A stretch of DNA of 31,209 bases from Azolla pinnata (lineage: Eukaryota > Streptophyta > Polypodiopsida > Salviniales > Salviniaceae): positions 1-31,209 of the forward strand of contig JBBBWG010003671.1 of the NCBI GenBank assembly GCA_037176905.1. Direction: 5' to 3'. Numbering within the stretch: the stretch's first letter is position 1; every line of letters starts with the position of its first letter. The translations under genes and the position numbers were made by a program. The notes below the pieces were generated by a model that saw only the letters and a list, made by a program, of their open reading frames with translations, was not told the DNA's origin and made no database searches. Positions 1-11,195 of this stretch are shown here, piece by piece.

Positions 1-481
1 GAAGAGAGGGGGCGAGCAGTAGGATACAACAGGATTCTATTGCATGCGTGGAAGGCTACAGTAGAGAAGAGAAGGCATGTGTGGGGCACAAAGACCTGCA
101 AAATTTTTCCTAGATCTTTAAGAGACGTGGAATGCATGTAATTCTCTTTTTATGTACATGTATTACCACTAACCCAAAATTATATCCCAAAATTATATAT
201 CTCTATCTATATAATATATGCTGTTCCAGCATGAATGCTAGGAATTCTGTGCACTCAGCCAATGGACAACTTTAAGAAAAGCCCTCAAGAAAAATGGAAC
301 AAACGGAGGATTATAACAGTAATGAAATGTTACAGTCTCAGGAGGTGGTACAAAGAAGAAAAAAATGATAGAATTTGATGGAATGCTATGAATCTCGTGC
401 AAATGCCCCGCTTTGTACAATTAATGAGAATTGTCAAATTTTAATGAAATGCTACAAGGATGCTACAAGGCAGAGTGTAAC
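1..481. other. 3' flank of the polygalacturonase gene
   Basis: The stretch follows the stop codon of the minus-strand polygalacturonase and probably holds its 3' UTR and terminator. It is AT-rich with no convincing coding frame. The short open frame on the minus strand at 238-420 is hydrophobic noise with no family resemblance. Confidence 0.5.
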
Positions 482-3400
482 TCATGAATCTGAAGAGGAT
501 GCTTGTAAACAATCAAGAGAAGGAATGACAATGCCCTGGGTGAATCCTTGAGCATTTTTGCATGATGAGCTTATTATTTTCTGATTCACTTGAAGGAACT
601 GAACGTTTTCAAAATAGAGATTCTTGCAAGGCGCTTCATCACTGCAACTCAAATTAATGGCTTCCTGGGTTGCCGAAATCCCCGAGATGTTCCTGTAACA
701 AACCCAACTCACTTGCACTGCAGCATTCTGTCAAGCCACAAATACAAGCTAATGTTAGACAGCAACAAGATGTGTGATGTATGGGTGATTTCACATAACA
801 GTAAATGCCTTTTACATGAAGGGACAAGCAATAAGCTTCATCCAGATAATCCCCTAGATGATTTCTAACTAAACCAAGCAGTGTCTTCAGAATCAAAGGA
901 ATACGAAAGCACATGCAAATTGTGTGAAATATCAGGCTTGGGAAGTGATTTTGCATGCAAAAAATGGTTTCATTACTGTGAAATTTGCCTGTTTTTGTGC
1001 CCTTCTGTGCATGTGTAGCTCGAGAGTGAGTGACCTGATTCAAATAAAATGGCATCGAATCACAGTAGTTCTGATTGATGACAATAGGATGTGATACGTT
1101 GTACATCTGCACGTTTTGAAATCCAACATTGGTAACCGACCCTGTGCCACCCTACAAGCAGAAATTAAAAGAATCACAAGATTAGTGCTCACAATTCCAT
1201 ATCTTTCTTTTCCAAAGTATTGGTCTTTGAAAGAGCCTTACTCTCCATGTTTTGATACGAAGACCAAAACTAGTGTTGTTCAATACAGCACCATTGACAG
1301 AGACATTGGAAACAAGTGCTTTGTTCCCATTTTTGCCGAGGCTACCAATACTAAAAGATAATTCCAGCACCAAAATAAACAGCTTTGTTATAGATATATC
1401 AGTACTATCTCCCTAGATCCCAAATGAGACCTCCAAAACTCTAATAAAACCACACAACAGGAACAATACCTGATACCATGGCCCGGTCCACACGCAATGT
1501 TCTTCATTCTTATATCAGAGGAACCACTCACTATTGATATACAGTCATCACCTGCACACAGCCATCTTGAATTAATATTTTCTTTGTTTAAGTTTCATTC
1601 AATCAGTATTAGGGCTCTCTTTTGGTGCATTCACTCGCAAAAACAAATTGAATGAAACAAAGCCATCTTGTAAGCGAATTTCTGCGCTTGGAATTCCAAA
1701 TCTGTGGCTTTAGATCAACAGCCTATGGTAAGGATGGGAGTGTTAAAAACAATGTATATAATTGAAGCAATGGATAATCCCGATATGATGGCCATTTGGT
1801 TGGATATAGTCTGCATAAATATGGCCTAGACATAGATAGCTAGGGTTACATCTCATAGATATTTGGGGTTTGCAACAGTCATGCACTAACCCACCCTAGG
1901 CCTATCGTGTCCAGGCAATAGCTATCCAGATTGTGTTGTATCCAACCACACCCTTCCCATATTATAATTCTTCAAACACACGTACCAGATCCTATTTGAG
2001 TGTCCTGGATGAGCACATTCCGCGTTCTGGATATATGTATTCCATCAGTATTAGGGCTCTCTTTTGGTGCATTCACTCGCAAATATGTTGCTTGAACATG
2101 GTCACAATTCAAGAATTTTATATGAATTTGTGGGCTGTTAACAATTTCTAGATTCCTTATTCTCAAGTTTTGGACCCCCCTAAACAACAAGGCCTACAAA
2201 CACAGAATCAAAGAGAAAACGGTAAAGCAATGTCATAGAACAGATCAAGTACAAAACAGATAAATGATATATATGCATATGCCCATAGTATTAACATGTC
2301 GAAAACCTTTACTGGATATTTCAAGCAGAATACCTATTCCCCAACTCTAGTTTCATATGAATATGGCCTTCAAATCTTTTATCAAGCAAGTGCATCATGT
2401 TCGAGAAAATGGCTGTGATTCTGAATACAAAGGTCATTATGGCCTTTCACCAATATTAGCTTACATGACACATTCCTCAAGGAAAGAATCACAATTTGAA
2501 GATGTTAATCTTTCTACAAGACATACCAGCAAAAGTTCTCTAGATACTTACTGTAGGTGCGTCGACACATATCTGCAAATCCACAAAAGATAAATTTTGA
2601 TTAGAATCCCACAAGTATTGCATCAGAATCTGTTGTAAATTACAATGTTAAGAATGCGTTCTAAATAACAAGATTCAGATCTGTTCAAAATAACACTAGT
2701 ATCATGTTCTAAGACTTTGCCAGTATTGCCTCCACTAGGGCATAACCTCTTGCCAGAGGTTGATCCACTCCCTTCAGTACGGATAGCATCTGTACAGCAC
2801 TAGGTTGGATGGATAGGCGGGAGACTTGCAAAGAATGGAAAATGAAGGCCAAACAACAGTATATTTATCCATTTCAAAGGCACAGGCCTATTACCTAAAT
2901 CATCACAGTGGATAACATTTGACAATGTCATCCACATCCAAATGGATATATCTCTGACTATAATTTTAATCTGAATGCTAATCCAGGTAAATTTATTGAA
3001 CATAACAGATCCTGCATTGTTTTGTAAGAATTTGCAAGAGTCCCCTCCTCCCCCTCTCCCCCCCCAAGGAAGGAAACATATTGACATACTCAATTATGTG
3101 TATAAGAATGAAAAAATATATACATTTGTTCTGTTGCGTTTACATGATTGTTCCCACCATTGTTGACCCTGTCCATCTAGCTTTCCCCACCCTTCAACAG
3201 TGAGATTATTGAGACGGTTAAAGTTAATCCACGCATTAGAACCCGGTATATCCCATTCCTGAAGATCTGATGGTGCAGTCAATGTGCCCTCAAGCTGCAA
3301 AATGAATCAAGAGGACTGCTTTCATTGAAATTTGTACACATGTACACGAGTTAGATTTTTTCTTCCCAAAAGCTCTAAACCATTAATTATATACAAAGAT

Positions 3401-5153
3401 AAGGATGCCCTTCTATATAAAATTTCTTTTGTGTCTCATACTGTCTATACAGTAATGTAGTTGAACCCTGGTTTTATTCCTCAGAAAATGCCCTCAAAGA
3501 TCTGTGTCTGAAATAGCTGTTCTCAGGGTTGAATTGACGTGCTCAATTTATATTATTGATATGGTAATGGATCAAAGATAGTTAAGATTCAAAACTAATG
3601 TCATTGTAATATGCATAAACAAGACCAAGTATATCTATCTACCCATCTATACCATATAACCTGTCACACTCTCTTGCTGAGGTATATGCCTACCTGGACC
3701 ACAATATTGTTCACACATGGACCTTGGAAGTTAAGTGGCCTGACAAGGTATGTTTTACCACCTGGGATCATTAGGATTCCAGAATCCAACATGCATGCCT
3801 CCATCCATGCCTCTTGAAATGCCTGGAAAATACATAATACCAATGAATGACCTCTCCAGCAACCAATACACAACTATAGGACCCTCATACAAATATCTAT
3901 GTGTATATTCATACCCATGCATCTTTTACAGGTGATGAAAATGCAAAAAAATCATACATCAATCAAATACATATAAATATATACATGTAACAGCATCTAT
4001 GATATACATATGCATGTGTGTATCATGCCCAATGAACTTACTTTCTCTCCATAAACATCCAAAAAATTATGCATCAATCTGGTAGATATAAATGTATACA
4101 TATAACACACCCACACAAGAAGTTTAAGGCATTTTCAGATGTATTAAAGCCAGCACTATCCTCATGTTATTACTGGCCAGTATTGCTCCAAAATTTGCAT
4201 GAAATTATGCATTGATCATATATAAAGATATACATATACAGATTCAAGAAATTCAAAACATTTTCACAAATATTTAAAAAACAATGCATCAATCATACCT
4301 GTAGATATATATCATTCTACATACACAAGATGTTCAAGAGATTTTGATGCATATACGTATACAAAAACCCGTGATATTGTTTTATGCCTGTATTACTTAC
4401 AGTGTTTCTTGAAATTATGCGTCCAAATACACATATACATACAAACAAGGTTCAGACATTTCCATGAACAACAAGCATTTTCATGCTCATAATACAAACA
4501 AGCAGTTTAAGACATTTTTATGAATAGGCGAACAACAATGAATCAATCGGACATATAAAATATGCATGTAGCTCCCATGCACACACAGACACACAAACGA
4601 AGTTTAAGGTATGTTCGGATGTATACTGTGCCCACTTCCCTTACTATTGTCTTTGGCCATTATCTCTTCAAATACCTTGAAATCTTTGTATATCTAGACA
4701 AGTCTTTCAGGAAAATCAATGGTAAATTGTTCGCCAAAAACCTATTATTTATGTTAAAACCCAAAACAAAACCTAAACAATAAGATTCATAAATACCGCT
4801 GTGTCATCTGTTAATCCATCGCCCACTGCTCCATACCAATCAACCAGCACGGTCTGAAACAGAGATTTTTCTACATCGCCATCATTGACGACATCAACAT
4901 CAATATCCCTAACAACACCATCAAAGGAGCCACATTGGGAATCATAATCTTCCCAACGAGGCCCACCGTAGGTCCGTATCTCATCATAATGCGTTCCCTT
5001 TGAAGCGGGAGAAGAAGCAACACGGGGCAAAGAAAGAATCCGATTCTTGTTCGAGGCGTCAACGCATCCATGATCCGGAGAAGAACACAAAAAGGATGCC
5101 AATGCAAGGAGAAAAGCAGGAAGCAGAAGAAGATCACGAAGATTGCTGCCCAT
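482..5153 (-). CDS. Polygalacturonase (GH28 pectinase), secreted, nine exons
   Basis: Hydrolyses de-esterified homogalacturonan in the cell wall. Exons in gene order: 5153-4797, 3822-3694, 3294-3144, 2894-2858 (tentative), 2179-1986, 1551-1470, 1350-1242, 1151-1035 and 727-482, about 473 codons. Residues 1-28 form a signal peptide with a leucine/alanine core (LLLLPAFLLALASF). All four GH28 motifs are present: PNTDG (267-271), GDDC (290-293), GPGHGIS (311-317) and RIK (348-350), giving catalytic Asp270, Asp291, Asp292 and His314. The start at 5153 is chosen because the signal peptide begins there; an in-frame ATG at 5285 would bury it. A TATTTATA sequence lies about 70 bases upstream of the chosen start. 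Exon 4 is only 37 bases with a weak GTTGTT donor and gives about three more residues than expected after PVPL, so that boundary may be wrong. Sequence resembles the plant At1g48100-like polygalacturonases from memory. Confidence 0.9.
1560..1670. repeat. Copy of exon 5 sequence inside PG intron 5, in a hairpin between direct repeats
   Basis: Bases 1597-1641 match 2039-2083 at 44 of 45 positions, in the same orientation. The second copy is coding sequence of PG exon 5 and covers the codons of the catalytic PNTD motif; the first copy lies in the next intron, 442 bases away. The intronic copy is bracketed by a perfect 12-base inverted repeat, GTTTCATTCAAT (1592-1603) and ATTGAATGAAAC (1647-1658). 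The whole is bracketed by 10-base direct repeats AGCCATCTTG (1560-1569 and 1661-1670). Confidence 0.9.
3936..4640. repeat. Decayed tandem repeat in PG intron 1
   Basis: Intron 1 (3823-4796) repeats a loose unit built from ATGCATCAATC, a TAGATATAAATGTATACATAT-like tract, a CACA-rich stretch, then AAGTTTAAGGCATTTTCAGATGTAT-like sequence. Recognisable starts occur near 3955, 4069, 4207, 4283, 4417 and 4530. Spacing is irregular (roughly 80-140 bases) and copies are heavily diverged, so this is an old array rather than an active satellite. Confidence 0.5.
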
Positions 5154-5220
5154 TGCTGGGTGTGCACATATTTCCCTAGGCGAGGTACACCAATCAGGAT
5201 AGCATACCATAAATTTGGGG

Positions 5221-5228
5221 TATAAATA
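5221..5228 (-). promoter_or_regulatory. Possible TATA element of the polygalacturonase gene
   Basis: The minus strand reads TATTTATA about 70 bases before the chosen start codon, which would allow a leader of about 40 bases. Between it and the ATG on the minus strand there is one further in-frame open stretch but no better signal peptide. Assignment is by position only. Confidence 0.35.
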
Positions 5229-5275
5229 GGTGCAAGTAGTTGCAAGATAGGGATCTTTCTTCGGGATCCAACAAG

Positions 5276-5326
5276 GGATTTTCACCCAAACAGTGGATTT
5301 TCACTCACCCAACACTGGATTTTCAC
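5276..5326. repeat. Three short direct repeats upstream of PG
   Basis: The motif GGATTTTCAC occurs at 5276-5285, 5295-5304 and 5317-5326, spaced 19 and 22 bases. It lies directly upstream of the polygalacturonase core promoter and could be a cis-element cluster, though chance duplication is possible. No known factor site is claimed. Confidence 0.5.
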
Positions 5327-5756
5327 TTCTAGTCTTTATATTCCTTTGATCGGTCAACCAGTTTTCAAGACAACAAACTCACTAGATTTATCCATTTATT
5401 ATAGATAAACCCAATGGGTTTACCCTCATTTTTAGTGTCAAGCCATTAATGGGTAAATGATTAATCTCTCCTTTACTTTTTGCAATTTATTGATGATAAA
5501 TCGAGATCATATTCTTGCTGCTCTAAAAGCCTACACGGTGACTCATACCCTCGAGAAAAAGCATGCAAATTAAGATGATGATGATGATGATGACGACGAT
5601 CGCGAGGAGTGTTACAATCGTTATCCCATTTTTATTATAAAGACAAGGTATTAAGTCCAACTCTGTGACAATAGCTTGAAGCAAATAACTAAGAGAATTA
5701 TGAGAGGAGAATCAAAATTCCATCTTCAACTTCTCTTGATTGATTTTGGGGTTGGG
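5327..5756. other. Intergenic stretch with GAT microsatellite
   Basis: No gene is supported. It contains the palindrome at 5406-5422 and a (GAT/GAC)n microsatellite at about 5574-5598. The remainder is AT-rich without usable reading frames. Confidence 0.5.
5406..5422. repeat. 17-base palindrome TAAACCC-aat-GGGTTTA
   Basis: Seven-base arms are separated by three bases. It sits in the region upstream of the polygalacturonase gene. Perfect short palindromes can bind dimeric factors, but the arm also resembles half a plant telobox (AAACCC), so function is open. Confidence 0.5.
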
Positions 5757-5873
5757 GGTACGCCTATGTTGACCTCAGCAACAATGCAAGACTGAGGCGA
5801 CCGCACAAAGCTTTCCATGGTTGCTATAAAAGGGGAGCTACTATGATCTTAGCCAAAAGGCTGAGAAAAGTAT
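5757..5873 (-). ncRNA. U2 snRNA 5'-domain-like segment (variant gene or pseudogene)
   Basis: Read on the minus strand from 5873, the first 30 bases match plant U2 snRNA as remembered, with two differences. They include the stem-loop I core GCCTTTTGGC and the following TAAGATCA. The G-to-A change at U2 position 12 keeps pairing in stem-loop I (U-A in place of U-G). After TAAGATCA the sequence departs: ATAGTAGCTCC replaces the usual AAGTGTAGTATCTG, so the branch-site-pairing GUAGUA is only partly kept. Further on, a stem CCTCAG/CTGAGG (5794-5799 with 5773-5778) encloses a TTGCA-containing loop. A TATA-like TATAAAAGC lies about 30 bases upstream (5897-5905), the spacing expected for plant snRNA genes. 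No convincing upstream sequence element was found. A truncated retro-copy or a chance Rfam-like match remains possible. Confidence 0.5.
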
Positions 5874-5896
5874 TACCTTCAACTAGGCATGCTTGT

Positions 5897-5905
5897 GCTT
5901 TTATA
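5897..5905 (-). promoter_or_regulatory. TATA box upstream of the U2-like segment
   Basis: The minus strand reads TATAAAAGC centred near -28 relative to the U2-like first base at 5873. A mirror copy, GCTATAAAAG at 5823-5832 on the plus strand, forms a 10-base inverted repeat with 5898-5907 around the U2-like core. The duplicated TATA lowers the certainty of direction. Confidence 0.4.
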
Positions 5906-5909
5906 GCTT

Positions 5910-7252
5910 AGGAGATGGTAGTCTCTTCAATTAGTAACTTCAAGTATGAGAAAAGAGGACAGATAATTACAAAAAGGTTACTCTTTGAAGATTTTTTTCT
6001 TATTATGTCGTGGCCATAACACTTTAGATATTGCATCAAACTCTAAACCCATTTGCATAGAAACTAATGTAATAAACTAGATAAATCACTAAATAAAATC
6101 ATGAGTAAACCCCAACCTATATGAAGTAAACCTCCTCATCATGCTACTACTACATGTAGAAATACTATTCCCAAAAAGTGTACATGATGAGGAGTTAGTG
6201 AGATAATTAGGTTGACCGGTTCCATGATTCAGGTTAAGGGTTAAGGGTTAAGTGTAAGTGAGATAATTAGGTTTGTTCCTATGAATAGATAAACACCGAT
6301 GTTCTTTTATTGAAATTTGAACTATTATGAGACTCAAATTCATTTCACTTGGCACATTTATGTGAAACGGCTTCAATGAGAAGAGGAAATACAAGACTAT
6401 TTGATTGTCAAAGGTTAGCCTGATCTCAATGAGCATGAGAAGTCATGTCACAAATATGATATGAAGCTGATGAAGTATCAAGACTTGATTTGTCTAACTT
6501 CACCAATTACAAAAATAATTTTACATATGTAAGATCTAGTATATAGATTCCTAACCAGATTTAGGTGTTGACAAAGATGTCATGCTGATCAAGATGGCTG
6601 GAACACTGATTTAAAGATCAGACTAGTTTAACCGATAAACATAACCTCCTATCAAAGATGTCCATCATAGACTTGTCTGTTTGAACCAGTTATACGCTAA
6701 CTTCTTGTCAAATATGTCTATCAATTTTTGTCCATAGTTTCCACCAATGATTAAGGAAAACTATCATCCTGTGATACCATCATATTGACTACAGTAGCTC
6801 CATAAACTCACAATGAATTTGATACTACCACAGGTGTGTCCAAAAGCAGTTTTTGAATGCATATGATTATATATAAGGCAATTGTACATAAAAAAATTGA
6901 AGAAAGATTATTTCAACAAAATATTTGTGCTATTCTTGGAGCAAACCAAATCATCTAGATGGCTGCTTTTGTACATGAGCACAAACAGTGCATCATTTCT
7001 TCTTGATGGCAAATATCAAATCTGCATATGCTAAAAAAATTTGTTGAAACTCGCATCGGACACTGCAAAAGTAAAATCCTTCTCGAGGTCATGCCAGTTC
7101 TAAACTGAATCAATTGATTTTTGGAACTTCCCTCCCCTTTCCCCCTCCTAGAAAAACATTTGTCATACATTGTTGTTTCCTCTTGAAGTAAAACATAGCC
7201 CAAGTGGCTATAAAGGCCCCCCAAAACCCTAATCTGGCTATGCTAGGTCAGT
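5910..7252. other. Intergenic AT-rich stretch
   Basis: No gene is supported. It holds a short GGTTAAG array (about 6233-6252) and a 17-base direct repeat AGTGAGATAATTAGGTT at 6197-6213 and 6257-6273, exactly 60 bases apart. The part nearest 7252 is presumably the 3' UTR of the rhomboid gene. The open frame at 6955-7224 (minus) is not conserved-looking. Confidence 0.5.
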
Positions 7253-10200
7253 TTAGGTGCTGTTCTTTCTATGTGTGGCTTTCTCTTGCTTACTGTGATC
7301 AGATATCAGCTTCTCGTGAGGGGCGATACGGCTGATTAACCAAATCAGTAATACCCCAACCAATGCTCCTGAAAGATGTGCAATGTGATTCACGTTCCCA
7401 AAGCTGTGTTGTGATTGACCTGCCATCTGCGCTGATGCTTGCGCAGCATTCATAACCTGCTTGTCATCCATAGCCAAAAGGACAAATTCTTATTTCAGTC
7501 CTTAAAATCACCTACATCACAATTTTTAATAGCATCAACATTATTAGCTGTAACAAAACACACAAAAATATTAAAAAAAGCTTCTTTCAAGTACCAACAG
7601 CTCTACAACTAAAACACACAAAAACATTAAAAAAAGCTTCCTCCAATTTCCAACAGCTCTTCTTTATCATTTGCTTTTTTACCTTTTCTACAACAAATTG
7701 GCCTAATATGAAAAACTCCAGGATTTTACGCCAGTTCCAGCTCATCTGCATCATTAATTTGAGAACAATGTTAAATCTGTAATTGTTTTCCTTTTTCGTG
7801 CAAAAGCAAAATATTTTAGCAAAGCTACGTACAGAGTCCCACCCCCCCATTCCCTAAATAATAACATGATATTAAAAATGCAAAGAGGAGTCCATAATGA
7901 TTTTTAAACTTTCTTGGGCTTCTGTCTAAACTCTGTGGTTAGATACATATATGACGCATACATAGATTATACTGAACTAGACATTTGAATTTCTGTCACA
8001 AAATTTAAAAATTTTGATACACAGATCATACTGAATAACTAGGTGTACCACATATTGATGTTTTTCTTACTTTAATATCTTTAAAATAATTATTTCTGTC
8101 ATGACCCTATTATATATTTCCCTTGATTCACTCGAATATTTACATATCGTTTAATACTGTCACTTGATTCAGTGTACATGAATTCAGGAAGATGATGAGA
8201 TCATTACCTTAACCAGGACACTCACAGCAAACAGGCCGAACACTGCGCCAGAAGCACCAACAGAAACCACTACTCTTGGAAGAATCAACCATGACACGAG
8301 GTTTGCACCTGCTCCAGTTATCAGATACGATATCCATAGAGCTAATCCACCCTCTTCTTCCTCCACTAGTTTTCCTGTTAAGACATATTTGAAAAGATCT
8401 CTTAATTCCTCAATCCATGGAGCATATTGAATGATCTCATACATAAGTTTGAAATGAGAATTGACAATGTCCCATTTTATGGTAGGATCTGGGATCCAAA
8501 AAACTTTATCTACCAACTGTTCTCATGCATTCACAAATCCTCCCGAATCACAGAACTTTTACCCTATAAATTCTGGTTCGGTAGAGGAATCGTATGCTGA
8601 AATTTTCTTGGGAACTTCCACATACTCAAGTGAATATTTGGCTAGTTAGAGGTATCAGCAGTAATTCAGGAAAGGTTAGACACATATTTTAATCTACGGA
8701 CAAATTTCATATAAACACACAAGAATAAAACTCTTCATAGACGCATAAAACAAGTTGACATCAACATTGGAATGTATGTATATATAATGATCGTTTCTTA
8801 GTTGATGAAACCTACCAAAAATATATAAGAAGAACAAGTTGCTGGACAAGTGATTCCTGCATACAAAAAAGCTTTCCTTTTTTAAAAGCTGGTGAAATCT
8901 AATTTATCATAACTATCCTAGGTACAATATAGAAAAATATTCTGAGATTGTGGAAACAAATCTTGCCAGTTGACGTGACAAAACATCGCAGTGAAGAACT
9001 GATACCACTTTGGCCATCCATGATATAAATATAAAGCTTTAACTGCATCGATCTGTAGCAATGGCAAATAACCTCTTAAAAATACTTCCGTTGGAGAGAA
9101 AGGAGTTTGCAGCATAGTCCAGGTGTCAAGACAGCCAGAATATATAGACATGCATTGCTTCTTCGAAATGGGATAAATAGAGAGAGAAAGCAAAATGTAG
9201 AGAATTAAAAGAAATGACTGAAACCAAAACAACCTTAACTACCTTCAATACATGATCTGCAACAAAGATCCCAATGTTCAGAAGCAACAACCAATATATC
9301 GAGTTTGCAGGTTTTGGAACATGGTCTGAATTATCAAACTCTAGCTGTGACATGATGCCTGAAACAAGTCATTAATTACATGATTCTCAAGAAAAAGTTT
9401 TTTCTTTTTTGAAAAGTATTTGCTTTGTCCTTGTTCCTAACTTTTCGCAACTAGAAAGAGATATTTTGGCTACATATTACACACAGTAGAAGTCCTACCC
9501 ATAATTTCCTTGTTATCAAAAAATATATCTAGCATTATGCTACCTTCCCACGGCTAATACTGGTAAGATAAATGATAATCCTTCAGTTCGCTGAGGCTTG
9601 AATAATATTCTCTGTACGTACTTATTATTGCGCGTAACAGGTGTTCAACATTGAATGAAAAACTTAAGTGATATTTCCATTTCTTAAACTTCAGCATACC
9701 ATGAATATTTTTATTTATTTATGTATTTGTAAGAATGAGATGAAAATACCTGAGTTGGGATTCCTGATAGCAAGGTTTTTATCATTTTTTAGGTCTAAAC
9801 TCTGATATTTGATTCGCCATAATTTATCGGAACAAAACGTACTCCTCTATTAAGAAGGAACAAAAAATCGAAGGGTTAAGAATCATATGCTTCAGTTTAG
9901 AGTCCAACAAGGACAGTATCAATTGTGGCATATCTAATTAAAAATTCCATATACACATTCAATCCTGTTCTTGCTTTCCCACTCTTCTTCTCTCTATCCA
10001 TGCTCACAACTGTGTGAAATATATTCATTGGAACTAATCCAAAGATTAGATTTATGTTGACCGATTAGAAGTTGTTTCGATGAGCTAAAATGGAGTAAGT
10101 GTACACATACTTTTGGAAAAAAAAAAAGGCAATATATTTGTAGGTCTAATTTCCGAAATACCTATAGTTATAAGGTGGCTTCATTACTTCAAGTCGCTCA

Positions 10201-10779
10201 AACATGAAAGGTCCACTCTTTAGATGAATAGAAGTTTTTAAGTGAAAGCCAAATAACTTGCTTAAAAACCAAAAAAACTCGAATGACTGCCACATCATAA
10301 CAATGCAAATATTTGAAACGAATGAAGCCTAATTTTGTCTGTTTTTGAAGCTTGGGAAAATGAATCTCTAAATATATCCCAACGATGGGGTTATGAAGTT
10401 ATGTGTGGTATTACTGTTGTTGTAAGTAGAGCCAATTCGTCAATCCCTATTCATGATTGAATTTGAGTATTTTCAGAGGAAAGGCGCTAAAGCATGACCT
10501 GCACCCCTCCCCTCCCACTCCCCTCCCCTTCCCTGTTACATAAAGCACCTGTTTCCTTCACCATTATTCTCTGCGATTTGGGCATCAAAAGAAGCACACT
10601 TGTTATGGAGGGGCTATGCAATGGAAGTGGTAACTAACCTCGAGATGGCAGGAAACAAAAGAAGCTCGAATGGTGAGGTTGGGGAGATGGTGGTCTCTGA
10701 GAGGAACCAAGCTGGGAGCTTGGCAGAGCTTGGTGGCGAGGACAGCAGGAGCACAGAGCAACCTCATCATCATCAGCAT
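7253..10779 (-). CDS. RBL11: Chloroplast rhomboid protease, RBL11-like, eight exons
   Basis: Intramembrane serine protease expected in the chloroplast inner envelope. Exons in gene order: 10779-10639, 10570-10549 (tentative), 9358-9243, 9052-8967, 8856-8816, 8374-8208, 7745-7683 and 7456-7253, about 279 residues. Exon 1 encodes a transit-peptide-like N-terminus (MLMMMRLLCAPAVLATKL) with no acidic residues until its end. The conserved WNHLSSNLFFLYIFGKL block spans exons 4-6. The catalytic serine is Ser177 in VGASGAVFG and the histidine is His239 in NHIAHLSGALVG. Hydrophobic segments lie around residues 70-85, 120-135, 147-168, 175-190 and 240-252. Intron 4 begins GC rather than GT. Exon 2 is only 22 bases; it was chosen because it converts phase 0 to phase 1 with an AG acceptor and GT donor, so the residues between the transit peptide and MSQLEF are uncertain. 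The match to Arabidopsis RBL11 is from memory. Confidence 0.9.
8857..8966 (-). other. GC-AG intron in RBL11
   Basis: The exon ends CTG and the intron starts GCAAGA; the acceptor is TGCAG. Joining restores Trp-Asn-His-Leu in the correct frame, and no GT lies at a position that would do so. Confidence 0.85.
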
Positions 10780-10908
10780 CGATCATGGTCCATGATCTCC
10801 ATATCCTGCAGGCTATGTTCAATCTGTATTTTATGATATCTTTGTTTGTTTGTTTACATTTTTTTTTTTTTATTAAATTAATTATTAATTTATTAGTGTT
10901 ATATTTAT

Positions 10909-11195
10909 AATTTGATGGCCTCAATTTTATTCGTAAAATTTACAATTTACACATTATTATTATTATTATTATTATTATATTAATTTATTTATTATTATAT
11001 TATTTAGAATTTGATGGCCTCAATTTTATTCGTAAAAATTACAATTTACACATTATTATTATTATTATTATTATTATAAATTATTTATTAAATTATTAAT
11101 TTATTAAATTAATTATTATATTTTTATATTATTTACAATTTGATGGCCTCAATTTTATTCGTAAAAATTACAATTTACACAGTGTATTATTATTG
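10909..11195. repeat. Three AT-rich direct repeats upstream of RBL11
   Basis: A core beginning AATTTGATGGCCTCAATTTT and continuing through ATTCGTAAAA(A)TTACAATTTACACA occurs at about 10909, 11009 and 11137. Between the cores are (ATT)n runs and TTTATTAAATTA-type filler, so spacing is 100 and 128 bases. The cores are almost identical, which implies recent amplification or homogenisation. Confidence 0.85.

Noticed and set aside
4797-5285. Upstream in-frame ATG of the polygalacturonase at 5285
   Set aside because: It adds 44 residues ahead of a clean signal peptide and overlaps the TATA-like element.
5757-5873. Complete functional U2 snRNA gene
   Set aside because: Only the first 30 or so bases match. 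Stem-loops II to IV and the Sm site of U2 are not recognisable.
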